Assembly: GCA_021463345.1 (NCBI GenBank)
Contig: JAJTYM010000011.1
Span: forward strand, 1 to 64,000
Length of the DNA stretch: 64,000 nt
Source of the DNA: Pseudobdellovibrionaceae bacterium
Lineage (GTDB): Bacteria > Bdellovibrionota > Bdellovibrionia > Bdellovibrionales > JAMPXM01
Direction of reading: 5' to 3'
Shown here in pieces: positions 7,939 through 16,081 of the stretch (position 1 is the first letter of the stretch; the number at the start of each line of letters is the position of its first letter). The translations under genes were made by a program, and so were the position numbers. The notes below the pieces were generated by a model that saw nothing but the letters and a program-made list of their open reading frames with translations, was not told the origin of the DNA and made no database searches.

Positions 7939-8808
7939 TCAAGCGGCCTTGACCGAGCCGTACTCCTTCAACGCCAGTTGGACGTCTTTGTCCACGTCCA
8001 CGAACCTCACGCCGTAAGGCACGGCCGCCCGCGGGTCGCGGACGTTCGGCACATATCTCTTGTTCACGACCTCGCAAATGGCGTTGAAAGCCGGCAGGCC
8101 GTCGAATTCCTCGAAGTGGAGGTGGAGGACCTGGCCGGGCTCGAGCATGGCGTTGCGGATCGTCACTCCCGACCCGCCCTCGCTGGCTTGGTACGTCCGC
8201 CCGAGCCAGACCGACTTGTTGTCATGCGCGATGACCTCGCTCGCGACCGGGAACCGCGGGAAACGGCGCGCGGCGAAGAACTTGGATGACTCCCGGCCGG
8301 CCGTCTCCATGGTCCCGCGGATCGCCGCGGGCGTGAACATCTCGTGTTCGGCGAGCCGGACCCACGTCTCGTTTGCCTCGGCGCCTTTGTTCCACACGAG
8401 GTCGAAGTCGAAAATCGACTTCTCTTGCAAAGCCTTGATGAGCCCGAGGTACGTGAACGGCCCGTAACGGTGCGCGCCTTTCTGAACGAACCATTGGGCG
8501 TCCTCAGAGCTCGCGTCATGGAGGCGCGCGGGCTCGGCCCCGGGCGAAGCTTCGCTTCGGCCCCCCCCGGCCTCAGAAGGGGCGGGCGAGGCGACGGGCT
8601 GACGAGGGGGCGGGGCGCTGGGCTTCTCCGAACGGAGCGCTTCCACCACGGCCTCGCATTCCATCAAAGGAACCCAGGCGTTTTTCCCGTCGTCGTAGAC
8701 GTAATCGGTCGCGATCAGCTCCATCCGGGCGATCCGGAGCGTGATCTCGGCGAGCGCCCATGGCCCGTACGTCTGACCTGCATGCGATACGTAAAAAGCA
8801 GTTTGCAT
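7939..8808 (-). CDS. GYF-GYF-PilZ protein, putative c-di-GMP effector of the motor operon
   Basis: A protein of 289 residues. A GYF_2 domain at about residues 4-50 (FYVSHAGQTYGPWALAEI) is followed by a Pro/Ala-rich linker, a second GYF_2 near 104-155 (WFVQKGAHRYGPFTYLGL) and a PilZ domain near 175-289. The PilZ part has RRFPR at 181-185, fitting the RxxxR c-di-GMP motif, and a Gly/Ser-rich stretch where the second motif is expected. It has no membrane helix, so it is probably cytoplasmic. The longest frame starts at 9036, but ATG 8808 follows GAAGG and directly begins the GYF domain. It is the first gene of the ExbB/ExbD/FHA-AgmX cluster, 124 bp upstream of the ExbB-like gene. A GYF domain also occurs in Myxococcus GltJ. 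Confidence 0.82.
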   Translation of the reverse strand: MQTAFYVSHAGQTYGPWALAEITLRIARMELIATDYVYDDGKNAWVPLMECEAVVEALRSEKPSAPPPRQPVASPAPSEAGGGRSEASPGAEPARLHDASSEDAQWFVQKGAHRYGPFTYLGLIKALQEKSIFDFDLVWNKGAEANETWVRLAEHEMFTPAAIRGTMETAGRESSKFFAARRFPRFPVASEVIAHDNKSVWLGRTYQASEGGSGVTIRNAMLEPGQVLHLHFEEFDGLPAFNAICEVVNKRYVPNVRDPRAAVPYGVRFVDVDKDVQLALKEYGSVKAA

Positions 8809-9128
8809 ATTCCGACCTTCGCCTGTTCTCAACACCTCATCGTATATCCGGAATTCGGGCTTTAGGCTCAAATCGCAACCTTCATGGCGATGGGGCATTG
8901 TTCTCAAAACGCTCCATGAAATCCCGGATAAGTGTCGATCACGCCGACAGATCGTTCCGTTCGCGGTTTTCGCAGACAGTGGAGACCTCTTTCCCGCGTC
9001 TGGTTTTCCCCGACCCATTCCATGGGCCCGCCGCACGGAATCCCGTTTCGAGACGATCGACGCCGCCTTCGCTTCCCGGAGTGTCTTCGGCGTTCAAGAC
9101 GGCGCGGCGACGACCGATAAGGGAACGT
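8809..9128. other. Intergenic region between divergent genes
   Basis: These 320 bases separate the PilZ/GYF gene (minus) from the secreted HExxH gene (plus) and must hold both promoters. I see no convincing RNA gene, strong hairpin or conserved small frame. The Shine-Dalgarno sequences lie at the two ends: GAAGG for the minus gene and AAGGGA for the plus gene. Confidence 0.5.
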
Positions 9129-11384
9129 ATGCTTTTGCGACGTCTCGCGGCCGCGCAACTCATCCTCTTCTCCATCCCCCTCTGCGCTCCCGCCGGCGCG
9201 CGGGCGCAGGGCGTTCAAGCCGCGCAGGAAGACGCCAAACCGAAGTCGCCCGCGCCGCAGCCCCTCACCTGCGACTCGCTCGCAGAAGCCACGATCGACG
9301 AGTGTTCAGGGACGCCCGAAGGCGGCTCCAAACGCGAGAAGGTCGCGCGCCTCCTCACCCAAATCGTCACTTTCACGGCCAACGCCGCGTCCGGGAAGTC
9401 CACCGGGGAATCTTTGGCGGAATCCTGCAAAGCCTCGCTGCCACAGGTCGACGCCGCCGGCGAAGCGAACCTCTCCATCGCGCAGGATTGCCTGAAGTCG
9501 ATCGGCGCCTGCGAAGACCAGTGCCGGCCCGAAATCGAGGCCGCCCTCAAGAGCGGGCAAAAGGAACAAGCGCAGCAGGCGGCCGCCGCCTTGAAAGCGT
9601 GCACGGATCAAGTCGACAACGCGCAGAAGTTCCTCACGCAGTCCAAGTATTTCCGCAACGCCAAAACCCGCATCCTGGCGTGCATCGCCGCCACGGGCGC
9701 GGCCGCTTCTTCGACTTCAACGACGCGCCAAACGGCCGCCGGCGCACTCAGTCCTCCTTCCGTCGGAAAAAATTTTCCCGCCTCGGAGGCCGGCGCGGCG
9801 GCGCCCGTCGGAGGAGGGGGAGACCCCGGTGAAATCACTTTCCCGGCCGGGGGCCCAGGCAAAAGCGCGGAGAATCCCGCTTCAACGGGCCTTCTCGCCG
9901 CCGAGCCGCCTCCATCGGCTCACGCCGCGGGAGCCCGGCCTCGGCGCGCCGTACGCTTCGGGCCGAATGGGAAATCGCTGCCCGTCATCGCCGGCCTCGG
10001 AGCCAACGACTCCGTGTCGGCGCGCGCGCCCGCGCAAACGCGGAAAGGCAAGGTCGCGCAAACGCAGTACAAAACGTTTCCCCTCGAAGTCGACGAAGGC
10101 GGAGGGGGAGGCTCTCCGATGCCGATGCCGATGCCGGCGACGCCGATCCCTTATCCGTCGTATCCGGTCAAAAAAGAACGCCCTGGGGAATGGATCGCCC
10201 GCGGGACCGCGGAACGCGCCTACTGCGCCGCGACCGCGGCGATGAGCGACGCCCCGATCTGCAAAGACGCCCACGGCGCGATTTGCGCGGATAACCGCGC
10301 GGGCGTTCCCCTCGAGATCCACGCTGAACCCGTTTGGCGGCAGTTTCACGTCGCTCGACGCCGTTTCCACGATCAGAATACCGAGGCTCTCAAGCAGGTC
10401 ATGGGCGGAGCCGGACCGGCCGGGGAATCCGCTGAAGGCGCCACCGACAGTGAAAAAGACGATGTCGTGCGCCGATACGCGGTTCAGGCCGCGAACGAAG
10501 CGGAACTCCTGTCCAGGAGCGCGTCCCCACCTCCGCCCGCCGCGCATCAAGACCTCCTGAACGTTTATCTTTTGAGCTACTGGAACACGCTCGCCGAAAT
10601 GCTCCCGCCGACCGCCGACGTTCAAGCGGCCGGCGAAGACGCGCGGCGAATGGTGCGCGCGGCGGTCTCCCGTTCGGAGCTCGACGCTCCGACGAAAGGC
10701 TCCCTGCTCAAAACGCTCAACGAGATCAAGGTCCTCGCCCCGAACCTCAAGGCCCGCGCCGAATCCTCGCAGGACGACGAGCATCTCGGCGCTTACCTGC
10801 AAACCTGCGGGTTGGTCCCCTTGGCGTTCAACGCCGTCTATCAGTACCGAAAAAAACTGCTGTACGTCTGCCCCAACGTCTTCCAGGAGGGCGCGAGGGC
10901 GCCGCACGCGCTCGCCGTGATGACGCATGAATTCGGCCACGCGCTGGACGCCGTGGCCCTGCGGGATCCGCGAGTGTACGCCAAATACGTCGCGTGCCTG
11001 CGCGCGAACCCCGAATCCCCGATCTACAGCGCGCATCCGCGCGCGAAAAGCCATGAAACCGAAGCGGTCGCCGACCTATGGATGAGCCGCGCCCTCGCCC
11101 TCTCCGAGGCGCCCCTGTTCCTCTCGGCCGACAAACGCGGCTCCACGCGACTTCTTCGCCAGACCATGGGCTTTTTCTGTCACGTCCGGAACGAGAGCGC
11201 CCGGAACGAAAGCGCGGCGCCCCTCGAGGAGGACGCCCTGCCGCCCGCTCGGTTCCGCATCGGCCAGATCTTCGGCCGCGACGCTTGGGTCCGCTGGCAA
11301 TTGGGGTGCGCGGATCCGTGCAAGGCCGACGCCGTGTGCACGCTGCAAGGGAGCCGATACGACGGCGAGGAGCGGCCGCGATGA
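9129..11384 (+). CDS. Large secreted protein with HExxH zinc-protease motif
   Basis: The 751-residue product starts with a signal peptide (residues 1 to about 27, hydrophobic LILFSIPLCAPAGARA). A Cys-containing helical region follows around residues 40-200, then a long Gly/Pro/Ala-rich linker with an MPMPMP stretch, and a catalytic-looking C-terminal half. HEFGHALD at residues 600-607 is a gluzincin-type HExxH motif, and HETEAVADLW about 40 residues later could supply the third zinc ligand. I do not recognise a named family. The ATG at 9129 follows AAGGGA; the frame extends upstream without a signal sequence. The stop overlaps the start of the next gene (ATGA), so the two are probably made together and may interact. 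Confidence 0.72.
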   Translation: MLLRRLAAAQLILFSIPLCAPAGARAQGVQAAQEDAKPKSPAPQPLTCDSLAEATIDECSGTPEGGSKREKVARLLTQIVTFTANAASGKSTGESLAESCKASLPQVDAAGEANLSIAQDCLKSIGACEDQCRPEIEAALKSGQKEQAQQAAAALKACTDQVDNAQKFLTQSKYFRNAKTRILACIAATGAAASSTSTTRQTAAGALSPPSVGKNFPASEAGAAAPVGGGGDPGEITFPAGGPGKSAENPASTGLLAAEPPPSAHAAGARPRRAVRFGPNGKSLPVIAGLGANDSVSARAPAQTRKGKVAQTQYKTFPLEVDEGGGGGSPMPMPMPATPIPYPSYPVKKERPGEWIARGTAERAYCAATAAMSDAPICKDAHGAICADNRAGVPLEIHAEPVWRQFHVARRRFHDQNTEALKQVMGGAGPAGESAEGATDSEKDDVVRRYAVQAANEAELLSRSASPPPPAAHQDLLNVYLLSYWNTLAEMLPPTADVQAAGEDARRMVRAAVSRSELDAPTKGSLLKTLNEIKVLAPNLKARAESSQDDEHLGAYLQTCGLVPLAFNAVYQYRKKLLYVCPNVFQEGARAPHALAVMTHEFGHALDAVALRDPRVYAKYVACLRANPESPIYSAHPRAKSHETEAVADLWMSRALALSEAPLFLSADKRGSTRLLRQTMGFFCHVRNESARNESAAPLEEDALPPARFRIGQIFGRDAWVRWQLGCADPCKADAVCTLQGSRYDGEERPR

Positions 11385-11899
11385 AAAACCGCGCCAGACG
11401 AGTCGAGGAAACCAAACTCGGCCGCGGATCCGTCCTCGCGCCGCTCGCGGCCGGCGCGATCGCGGCCGCGATCATCGCGGGCTCCGCTCTCTTCGCCCTG
11501 AGCGGCGCCAAAGACGGCTCTCGCGACTCAAGAGCCCCGGCCGGATCGAATCCCGCGGTCGCGAGTTTCGCGTACGAGCGCTCGTCCGACCTCGGCGATC
11601 TCGTCCGTTACGCGATCGATTGCCCCGGGATCCCTCTCTGCTCGGTGGAAATCAGCGAAAACGGCAAAACGGTCGGCAAAGCCCAGATCGGCTGGGAAAC
11701 GATCGAGCCCTTCTTCCTCCATTACGGAGGCAGTCCGCTCGTGAGGCAGCCGCGGAAAACGCCTGACGCCCCCGCTCGGACGCTCGTGAGGTACTCATTC
11801 AAAATGAGCGGAGTGGAAGCGGAAGGCGTGATCACCGACCAAACCGACTTCCGCAGGGTCATCCCCTACTGGGACGCGATGTTCGCCTCGTTCCTCTGA
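11381..11899 (+). CDS. Small membrane-anchored protein coupled to the HExxH protein
   Basis: A protein of 172 residues of no recognised family. A basic N-terminus is followed by one membrane helix near residues 20-43 (Ala/Ile-rich), then an exported domain with a Cys pair at CPGIPLCSVEI and a C-terminal half rich in beta-type residues. Its ATG overlaps the stop of the upstream gene by four bases, which implies translational coupling. It may anchor, inhibit or assist the secreted HExxH protein; this is inference from position only. Confidence 0.65.
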   Translation: MKNRARRVEETKLGRGSVLAPLAAGAIAAAIIAGSALFALSGAKDGSRDSRAPAGSNPAVASFAYERSSDLGDLVRYAIDCPGIPLCSVEISENGKTVGKAQIGWETIEPFFLHYGGSPLVRQPRKTPDAPARTLVRYSFKMSGVEAEGVITDQTDFRRVIPYWDAMFASFL

Positions 11900-11941
11900 T
11901 TCCCAGGCCTGACGAGCCGCCTCGAGAGGGGACCGCTGGCG

Positions 11942-13237
11942 TCAGTTCACGCCGCCGGCGTGCCGGGCGTCGACGGCGGCCGTGGCCCGCTCGCGGGACT
12001 TGAGGCCGCGAGCGTAGTTCAAGAAGAAATCGCTCGCCAGATACGAGGATTTCACGCGCCATTTCTCCTCGTTCACCGTCAAGGCCGCGACCGCGATCCG
12101 TTGGTCCTTGTAGCGCATGTAACCAACGAACCAGTCGCACTTGCCCATCGGGTCGCCCCCGGTGAGCGAACCGGTCTTCCCCCCCAGCTCGACGCCGTCG
12201 AGATCGGTCCGGCGGACCATCTGACGGAACGAGCGGCGCGACGTGCCCGAACGGATCGTTTCGCGCATCAGCACGCGGAGGTCCTCCGCGGATCGCGGCT
12301 CGACCGCGACGGACGCCTGCCGCGGCTCCGCATGGTAGATCGTCGCTCCCCGTTCATCGGTGAGCGCTTCGACGAGGTAGGGCTCCATCATCACGCCGTC
12401 ATTGGCCACCGCGCCCGCGATCATGGCCCCGTGGATGGGGCTCATGGTGTTGTCGCGCGTGAAGCCGGAGGCGGCCGTCACCACGCTCCAGGGATCGTCC
12501 GGCGAGATCCGCGCCTGCCCCGCCTGCGCCGGGAAATCGGCGCGGATCGGCTGGTTGAAACGGAAGCGTTCCGCGTACTCGATCAAGTCGTGCGGCCCGA
12601 TGTAGAACAGCCCGAGTTTCCCGAAGAACACGTTCACGCTGCGGCCGAACGCTTCGCGCAGGGTCATGTGCCGGGTCCAGCGGTTGGGTTTCGTGTCCTG
12701 CACGTTTTTTTTGTAAAGAGTGTGGTTGGCCCCGTTGAACGGCACGATCGTGTTGGGGTTGGCCTTGTTCAAGTCCAAAGCGGCGCTGGCGGTGACCACC
12801 TTGAAGATCGAGGCGGCCGGGAAGGTGGCGTTGAGCGCCAGGTTCTCGTGGTCATCGCGCTCGCGCGAGTAGCTGATCATCGACAAGATCCGTCCGGTCG
12901 ACGCGTCCATGGCGACGAACGCCCCGTGATCGGGTTTGTACGCGCGGATGAGCTTCTGCATTCGCTCATGGGCCTCGAGATCCAGCGAGTATTCGACTGA
13001 CGCGGTGGTCGGCTCGCCGGCGACTTCGATGGCGATCGATTCGGGAAAGTTGTTGCTCTTCAAAGCCTCGCCCAGACGCGAGGAGATTTGATCCCTGCTG
13101 AGCTCGTGTTCGGTGGAAGACGAATGGGAAGTCGCCGCTTCCGAATCCGGATGCGAGAAGAACGACCACGCGATGAGGCCCACGGAACCGAGGGCGAACG
13201 CGCCCCACAGCCGCCGGCGACTGAGTTGTGTCGACAT
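11942..13237 (-). CDS. Penicillin-binding protein transpeptidase domain protein
   Basis: A protein of 431 residues with an N-terminal membrane anchor (residues 8-27) and a transpeptidase domain from about residue 90. The three active-site motifs are present: SIFK with Ser143, SVN at 199-201 and KTG at 353-355. It cross-links peptidoglycan or binds beta-lactams in the periplasm. It is shorter than PBP2 or FtsI because the N-terminal dimerisation domain is missing, as in small stand-alone class B or D-like proteins. The start MSTQLS at 13237 is preferred over the longer frame to 13273 because it sets up the basic residues before the anchor. Confidence 0.85.
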   Translation of the reverse strand: MSTQLSRRRLWGAFALGSVGLIAWSFFSHPDSEAATSHSSSTEHELSRDQISSRLGEALKSNNFPESIAIEVAGEPTTASVEYSLDLEAHERMQKLIRAYKPDHGAFVAMDASTGRILSMISYSRERDDHENLALNATFPAASIFKVVTASAALDLNKANPNTIVPFNGANHTLYKKNVQDTKPNRWTRHMTLREAFGRSVNVFFGKLGLFYIGPHDLIEYAERFRFNQPIRADFPAQAGQARISPDDPWSVVTAASGFTRDNTMSPIHGAMIAGAVANDGVMMEPYLVEALTDERGATIYHAEPRQASVAVEPRSAEDLRVLMRETIRSGTSRRSFRQMVRRTDLDGVELGGKTGSLTGGDPMGKCDWFVGYMRYKDQRIAVAALTVNEEKWRVKSSYLASDFFLNYARGLKSRERATAAVDARHAGGVN

Positions 13238-13363
13238 GCTCTTATTGTGCGGGATCACGCCGAAAACCGTCAATAAAGAGCCGCGGAAAAAACAAATCTC
13301 CCAGACGGCCGCGGGATTCCATGTCCCGCTTCGAGACGGCCTGACCGGCGCCCATTTTCGTTG

Positions 13364-14710
13364 TTATTCGCCGCTCTTCAGGATCCGCGCCTTGAAATCG
13401 TGGAAGTCCAGCCCCACCGCCCTCCGAGGACCTTCGTCGCGCACGAAAACCAGCCCGTCCTTCGCTCGGCCGAAGGAGATCTCGTCCTCGAGCCATTGGC
13501 CCGCCGGGCCCGAACCGCCGGCGCAGTCGGCGGCGCAAACCGACGCGTCCAGCTCGCGCGACGAGGTGAACCGCGCGCCGCTCAATTTGAGGCGCAGGCG
13601 CTTTCCGGTCGCCTCGACGATCTCGTACCGGCCCAAGAACGAGAACGCGCGCGCGCGCTCCAGGCTCTCCGACTGCCCTTTGATGAAAACGCTCCCGTCG
13701 GATCGCAGGCGCACCGTCCAGTCGCGGTCGTCTTCGGCGTAGCGGAGCGCGCGATCGACGACGTCGCCCAAGCCGCTGGCGCGGAAACCGGCCTTGCGCG
13801 CCTCGGCCGTCGCCCGCAACGCCGTCGAGACGTCCGGCCCGGAAAACCCGTCCGCGTCGCCGAATTGCAGCTCGGCGAGCCGCGCCTCGCCCGCGGCCCC
13901 GCCGTGCGCGCCTTCCACGGACACCCGGATGACTTTGCCCCTGAGCGGGTTTTTCAGCGACACGACCTGCGCCGCGGGCGAATCCTCGAGCGATACCTTC
14001 TCGGTCGATTTCCCGGTGGAGAGAGCGAGCGTCTTCACCCGAGGCGAGCCCTTGAACGCGGCCGGGTTCCTGGGATCCCCGTTCCAAACGCGCACCCGGC
14101 TCACGTTGCGCTCCGACGCGAACCTCAACTCGATCGGCCCCGTCTCCCCAGAGGACCAGGAGGTCTCCAACCGCGAGTCGAACGGAGCCGCGGGCGGCCC
14201 GCCCTCGACGGCCAGGAGCCCGGGTGGACGCAGGGCGAGCCGCTTGGCCCCGTTCATCACTCGGATCTCGCGGACACAGGCGTTCTCGTTGTAACGGAAA
14301 TTCAACACGAGCGACCTCGCCTCCAAGGGCCGTTCGGCGGGCGCGACGGCGAACGCGAGCGTTCGTTTACCGCCTTCGACGAACGTCCGCGTATGATCGA
14401 AGTTGACGATCGCTTCGACGCCGTCCGCGAAGCTCTCCCCGCAAGACTCGATTTCGATCTTGGAAACTGGCGTCGGCCCCGCGAAACGCATCTCGAGCTT
14501 CGCGAACTGCCCGCCCTCGGCCCGCCACTCGCCCCTGGACCCGATCATTCTCGCCAACGCCTGGGGGTCGCCCAGACTCGCCGCGAGGAGGACGACCGAC
14601 GACTCGGAGGAAGGGCCCGTGACGGGACCCGATGCCCCGTCGCCGAACGCCGCGCGCGGCGCTGTCGAGGCGAGGGCAAAAATCCAGGCTTGCCATGGTT
14701 TCATTCGCAT
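13364..14710 (-). CDS. Exported protein with discoidin-like (F5/8 type C) regions
   Basis: The 448-residue product begins with a signal peptide (MRMKPWQAWIFALAS...AAFG). Two stretches, about residues 60-160 and 175-290, have the look of galactose-binding-like beta domains (SRLETSWSS, ELRFASERNVSRVRVWNGD), as in F5/8 type C or NADase-type glycan-binding folds. The C-terminal part has two Cys (SVCAADCAGG). The function is unknown; carbohydrate binding is inferred. Its first ten bases overlap the 3' end of the upstream gene, so the pair is probably an operon. Confidence 0.65.
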   Translation of the reverse strand: MRMKPWQAWIFALASTAPRAAFGDGASGPVTGPSSESSVVLLAASLGDPQALARMIGSRGEWRAEGGQFAKLEMRFAGPTPVSKIEIESCGESFADGVEAIVNFDHTRTFVEGGKRTLAFAVAPAERPLEARSLVLNFRYNENACVREIRVMNGAKRLALRPPGLLAVEGGPPAAPFDSRLETSWSSGETGPIELRFASERNVSRVRVWNGDPRNPAAFKGSPRVKTLALSTGKSTEKVSLEDSPAAQVVSLKNPLRGKVIRVSVEGAHGGAAGEARLAELQFGDADGFSGPDVSTALRATAEARKAGFRASGLGDVVDRALRYAEDDRDWTVRLRSDGSVFIKGQSESLERARAFSFLGRYEIVEATGKRLRLKLSGARFTSSRELDASVCAADCAGGSGPAGQWLEDEISFGRAKDGLVFVRDEGPRRAVGLDFHDFKARILKSGE

Positions 14711-15360
14711 CGCACGCTCCGCCGGACGCGCTCGTGGAACTTCACGAAAGGAGATTCGCCGGGGAGGGTCTCCAGGATCCGCCTCCGGGCTTCGTCGGGC
14801 GAAAGCGCGGACGCCTCGGCCCAGAGGTCCTCGAAGATCAACTTCGTCGCCCCGACCGCGATCGAGGGGAACGCGCCCTCATCGACCTCGCCGTGCACCA
14901 CGATCAGATGACGCGACCAAAGCTCCCTGAGCGCGCGGCCGTAGCACGCCTCGTTCTCGCGCCCCGACAAATCCGCCAGGGCTTTGAGCCTCTTCGTCGA
15001 AAGCGGGGAATCCTCTTCGAGGAGCTCCAGGATCTCGCGCGCGCCGAAACTCAGCCCTGAGACTTCCGGGAATCCCGGGTTCGACGTCCGGAGCAGAGCG
15101 GGGAACAAGGCGCGGGACAGCAGCGTCGCACGCCCGCGGAACCATTTCGAGTAAACGACCCGCCCGGACGTGGAGAGTTTCACGCGCAGGTGCCACAGAC
15201 CGGAGACCTTCTCGCTGCCGTTTTCATCCCATTCCCAGCGCATTCGCTCGCGCGGGAACAACTCGTGCCAAAGCGACGGCGGATCTTCCCGGTTGTTGAC
15301 CGGGAAGATCAACAGGGCCCCGAGGCGATTGACGTGCGAGACGGCGGAGCGCAGATTCAC
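14701..15360 (-). CDS. AlkZ-related winged-helix-like protein
   Basis: A protein of 219 residues without signal peptide or membrane helix. The N-terminal stretch LLIFPVNNREDPPSLWHEL and the central winged-helix-like part (LLEEDSPLSTKRLKALADL, followed by a GRALRELWSRHLI turn) recall AlkZ-related proteins, a branch of the HTH_42 DNA-glycosylase family known in Bdellovibrio-like genomes. Members lack a proven reaction. It overlaps the next gene by 10 bp, which is odd because that gene is predicted to be exported; cotranscription does not need a shared function. Confidence 0.5.
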   Translation of the reverse strand: MNLRSAVSHVNRLGALLIFPVNNREDPPSLWHELFPRERMRWEWDENGSEKVSGLWHLRVKLSTSGRVVYSKWFRGRATLLSRALFPALLRTSNPGFPEVSGLSFGAREILELLEEDSPLSTKRLKALADLSGRENEACYGRALRELWSRHLIVVHGEVDEGAFPSIAVGATKLIFEDLWAEASALSPDEARRRILETLPGESPFVKFHERVRRSVRCE

Positions 15361-15551
15361 CGCCTCATCTTAACAAAGTCGCGACGGCCGAAAAGCCGCG
15401 CCTCGTCTTTTCTTGCCGATCCTCTCGGATTCAAGTTCAATCAACGTCCCGCCCCGCGCACGGAGGACCCTGCGCGTTTCCGCATCGTGACCGAGGGGGC
15501 GGCCTCTCCTCCGCCGTTTCAAGCGGGGGCCATTTCGAGCGGGGGGACGGG

Positions 15552-15986
15552 ATGACCGCGCGCAAGAACCGAAAAACGATCGCGCTCATCGCCCACGACG
15601 GCAAAAAGGCCGATCTGGTCGGGTTCGTCAAAGACAACATCGAGTTCTTCAAAGCCTACGATTTGATCGCGACCTCGACCACCGGCGGCCACCTGCTGTC
15701 CGCTGGGCTGAAAACCAAGCGCCGATTGTCAGGGCCGTTCGGCGGGGACGCGCAGATCGCGGCCGATGTCGCCACCGGCAAATGCCACGCTGTGATCTTC
15801 CTGCGCGACCCGCTCGGGATGCACCCGCACGACCCGGATATCTCGACACTGTTGCGGATCTGCGACGTGCACGACGTGCCGCTGGCGACCAATCTCTCGA
15901 CGGCGAAGCTGATTCTCAAAGGGCTGCACCGACTGGAACAACCGGGATCGCCCCGAAAAGCGCGGCGGCCCGCCGGCGCTCTGTAG
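15552..15986 (+). CDS. mgsA: Methylglyoxal synthase
   Basis: A protein of 144 residues matching MgsA throughout. The enzyme converts dihydroxyacetone phosphate to methylglyoxal and phosphate in the cytoplasm, a bypass of lower glycolysis when phosphate is scarce. Visible active-site residues are His15 (LIAHDGKK), Asp66 in GPFGGDAQIA, Asp86 in FLRDPLGM, and His93 and Asp96 in HPHDPD, which line up with the E. coli residues. The start ATG follows a G-rich Shine-Dalgarno. No glyoxalase gene is next to it, so detoxification must be encoded elsewhere. Confidence 0.95.
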   Translation: MTARKNRKTIALIAHDGKKADLVGFVKDNIEFFKAYDLIATSTTGGHLLSAGLKTKRRLSGPFGGDAQIAADVATGKCHAVIFLRDPLGMHPHDPDISTLLRICDVHDVPLATNLSTAKLILKGLHRLEQPGSPRKARRPAGAL

Positions 15987-16081
15987 GTTTTGCAGCGGCC
16001 CGGCCCGAGGGCGCCGGCGTTGTTGCGCATCCAGGCCCAACTCCCTAGAATCCGGCGATCCCCGCGATCGAGGAGCCCATT

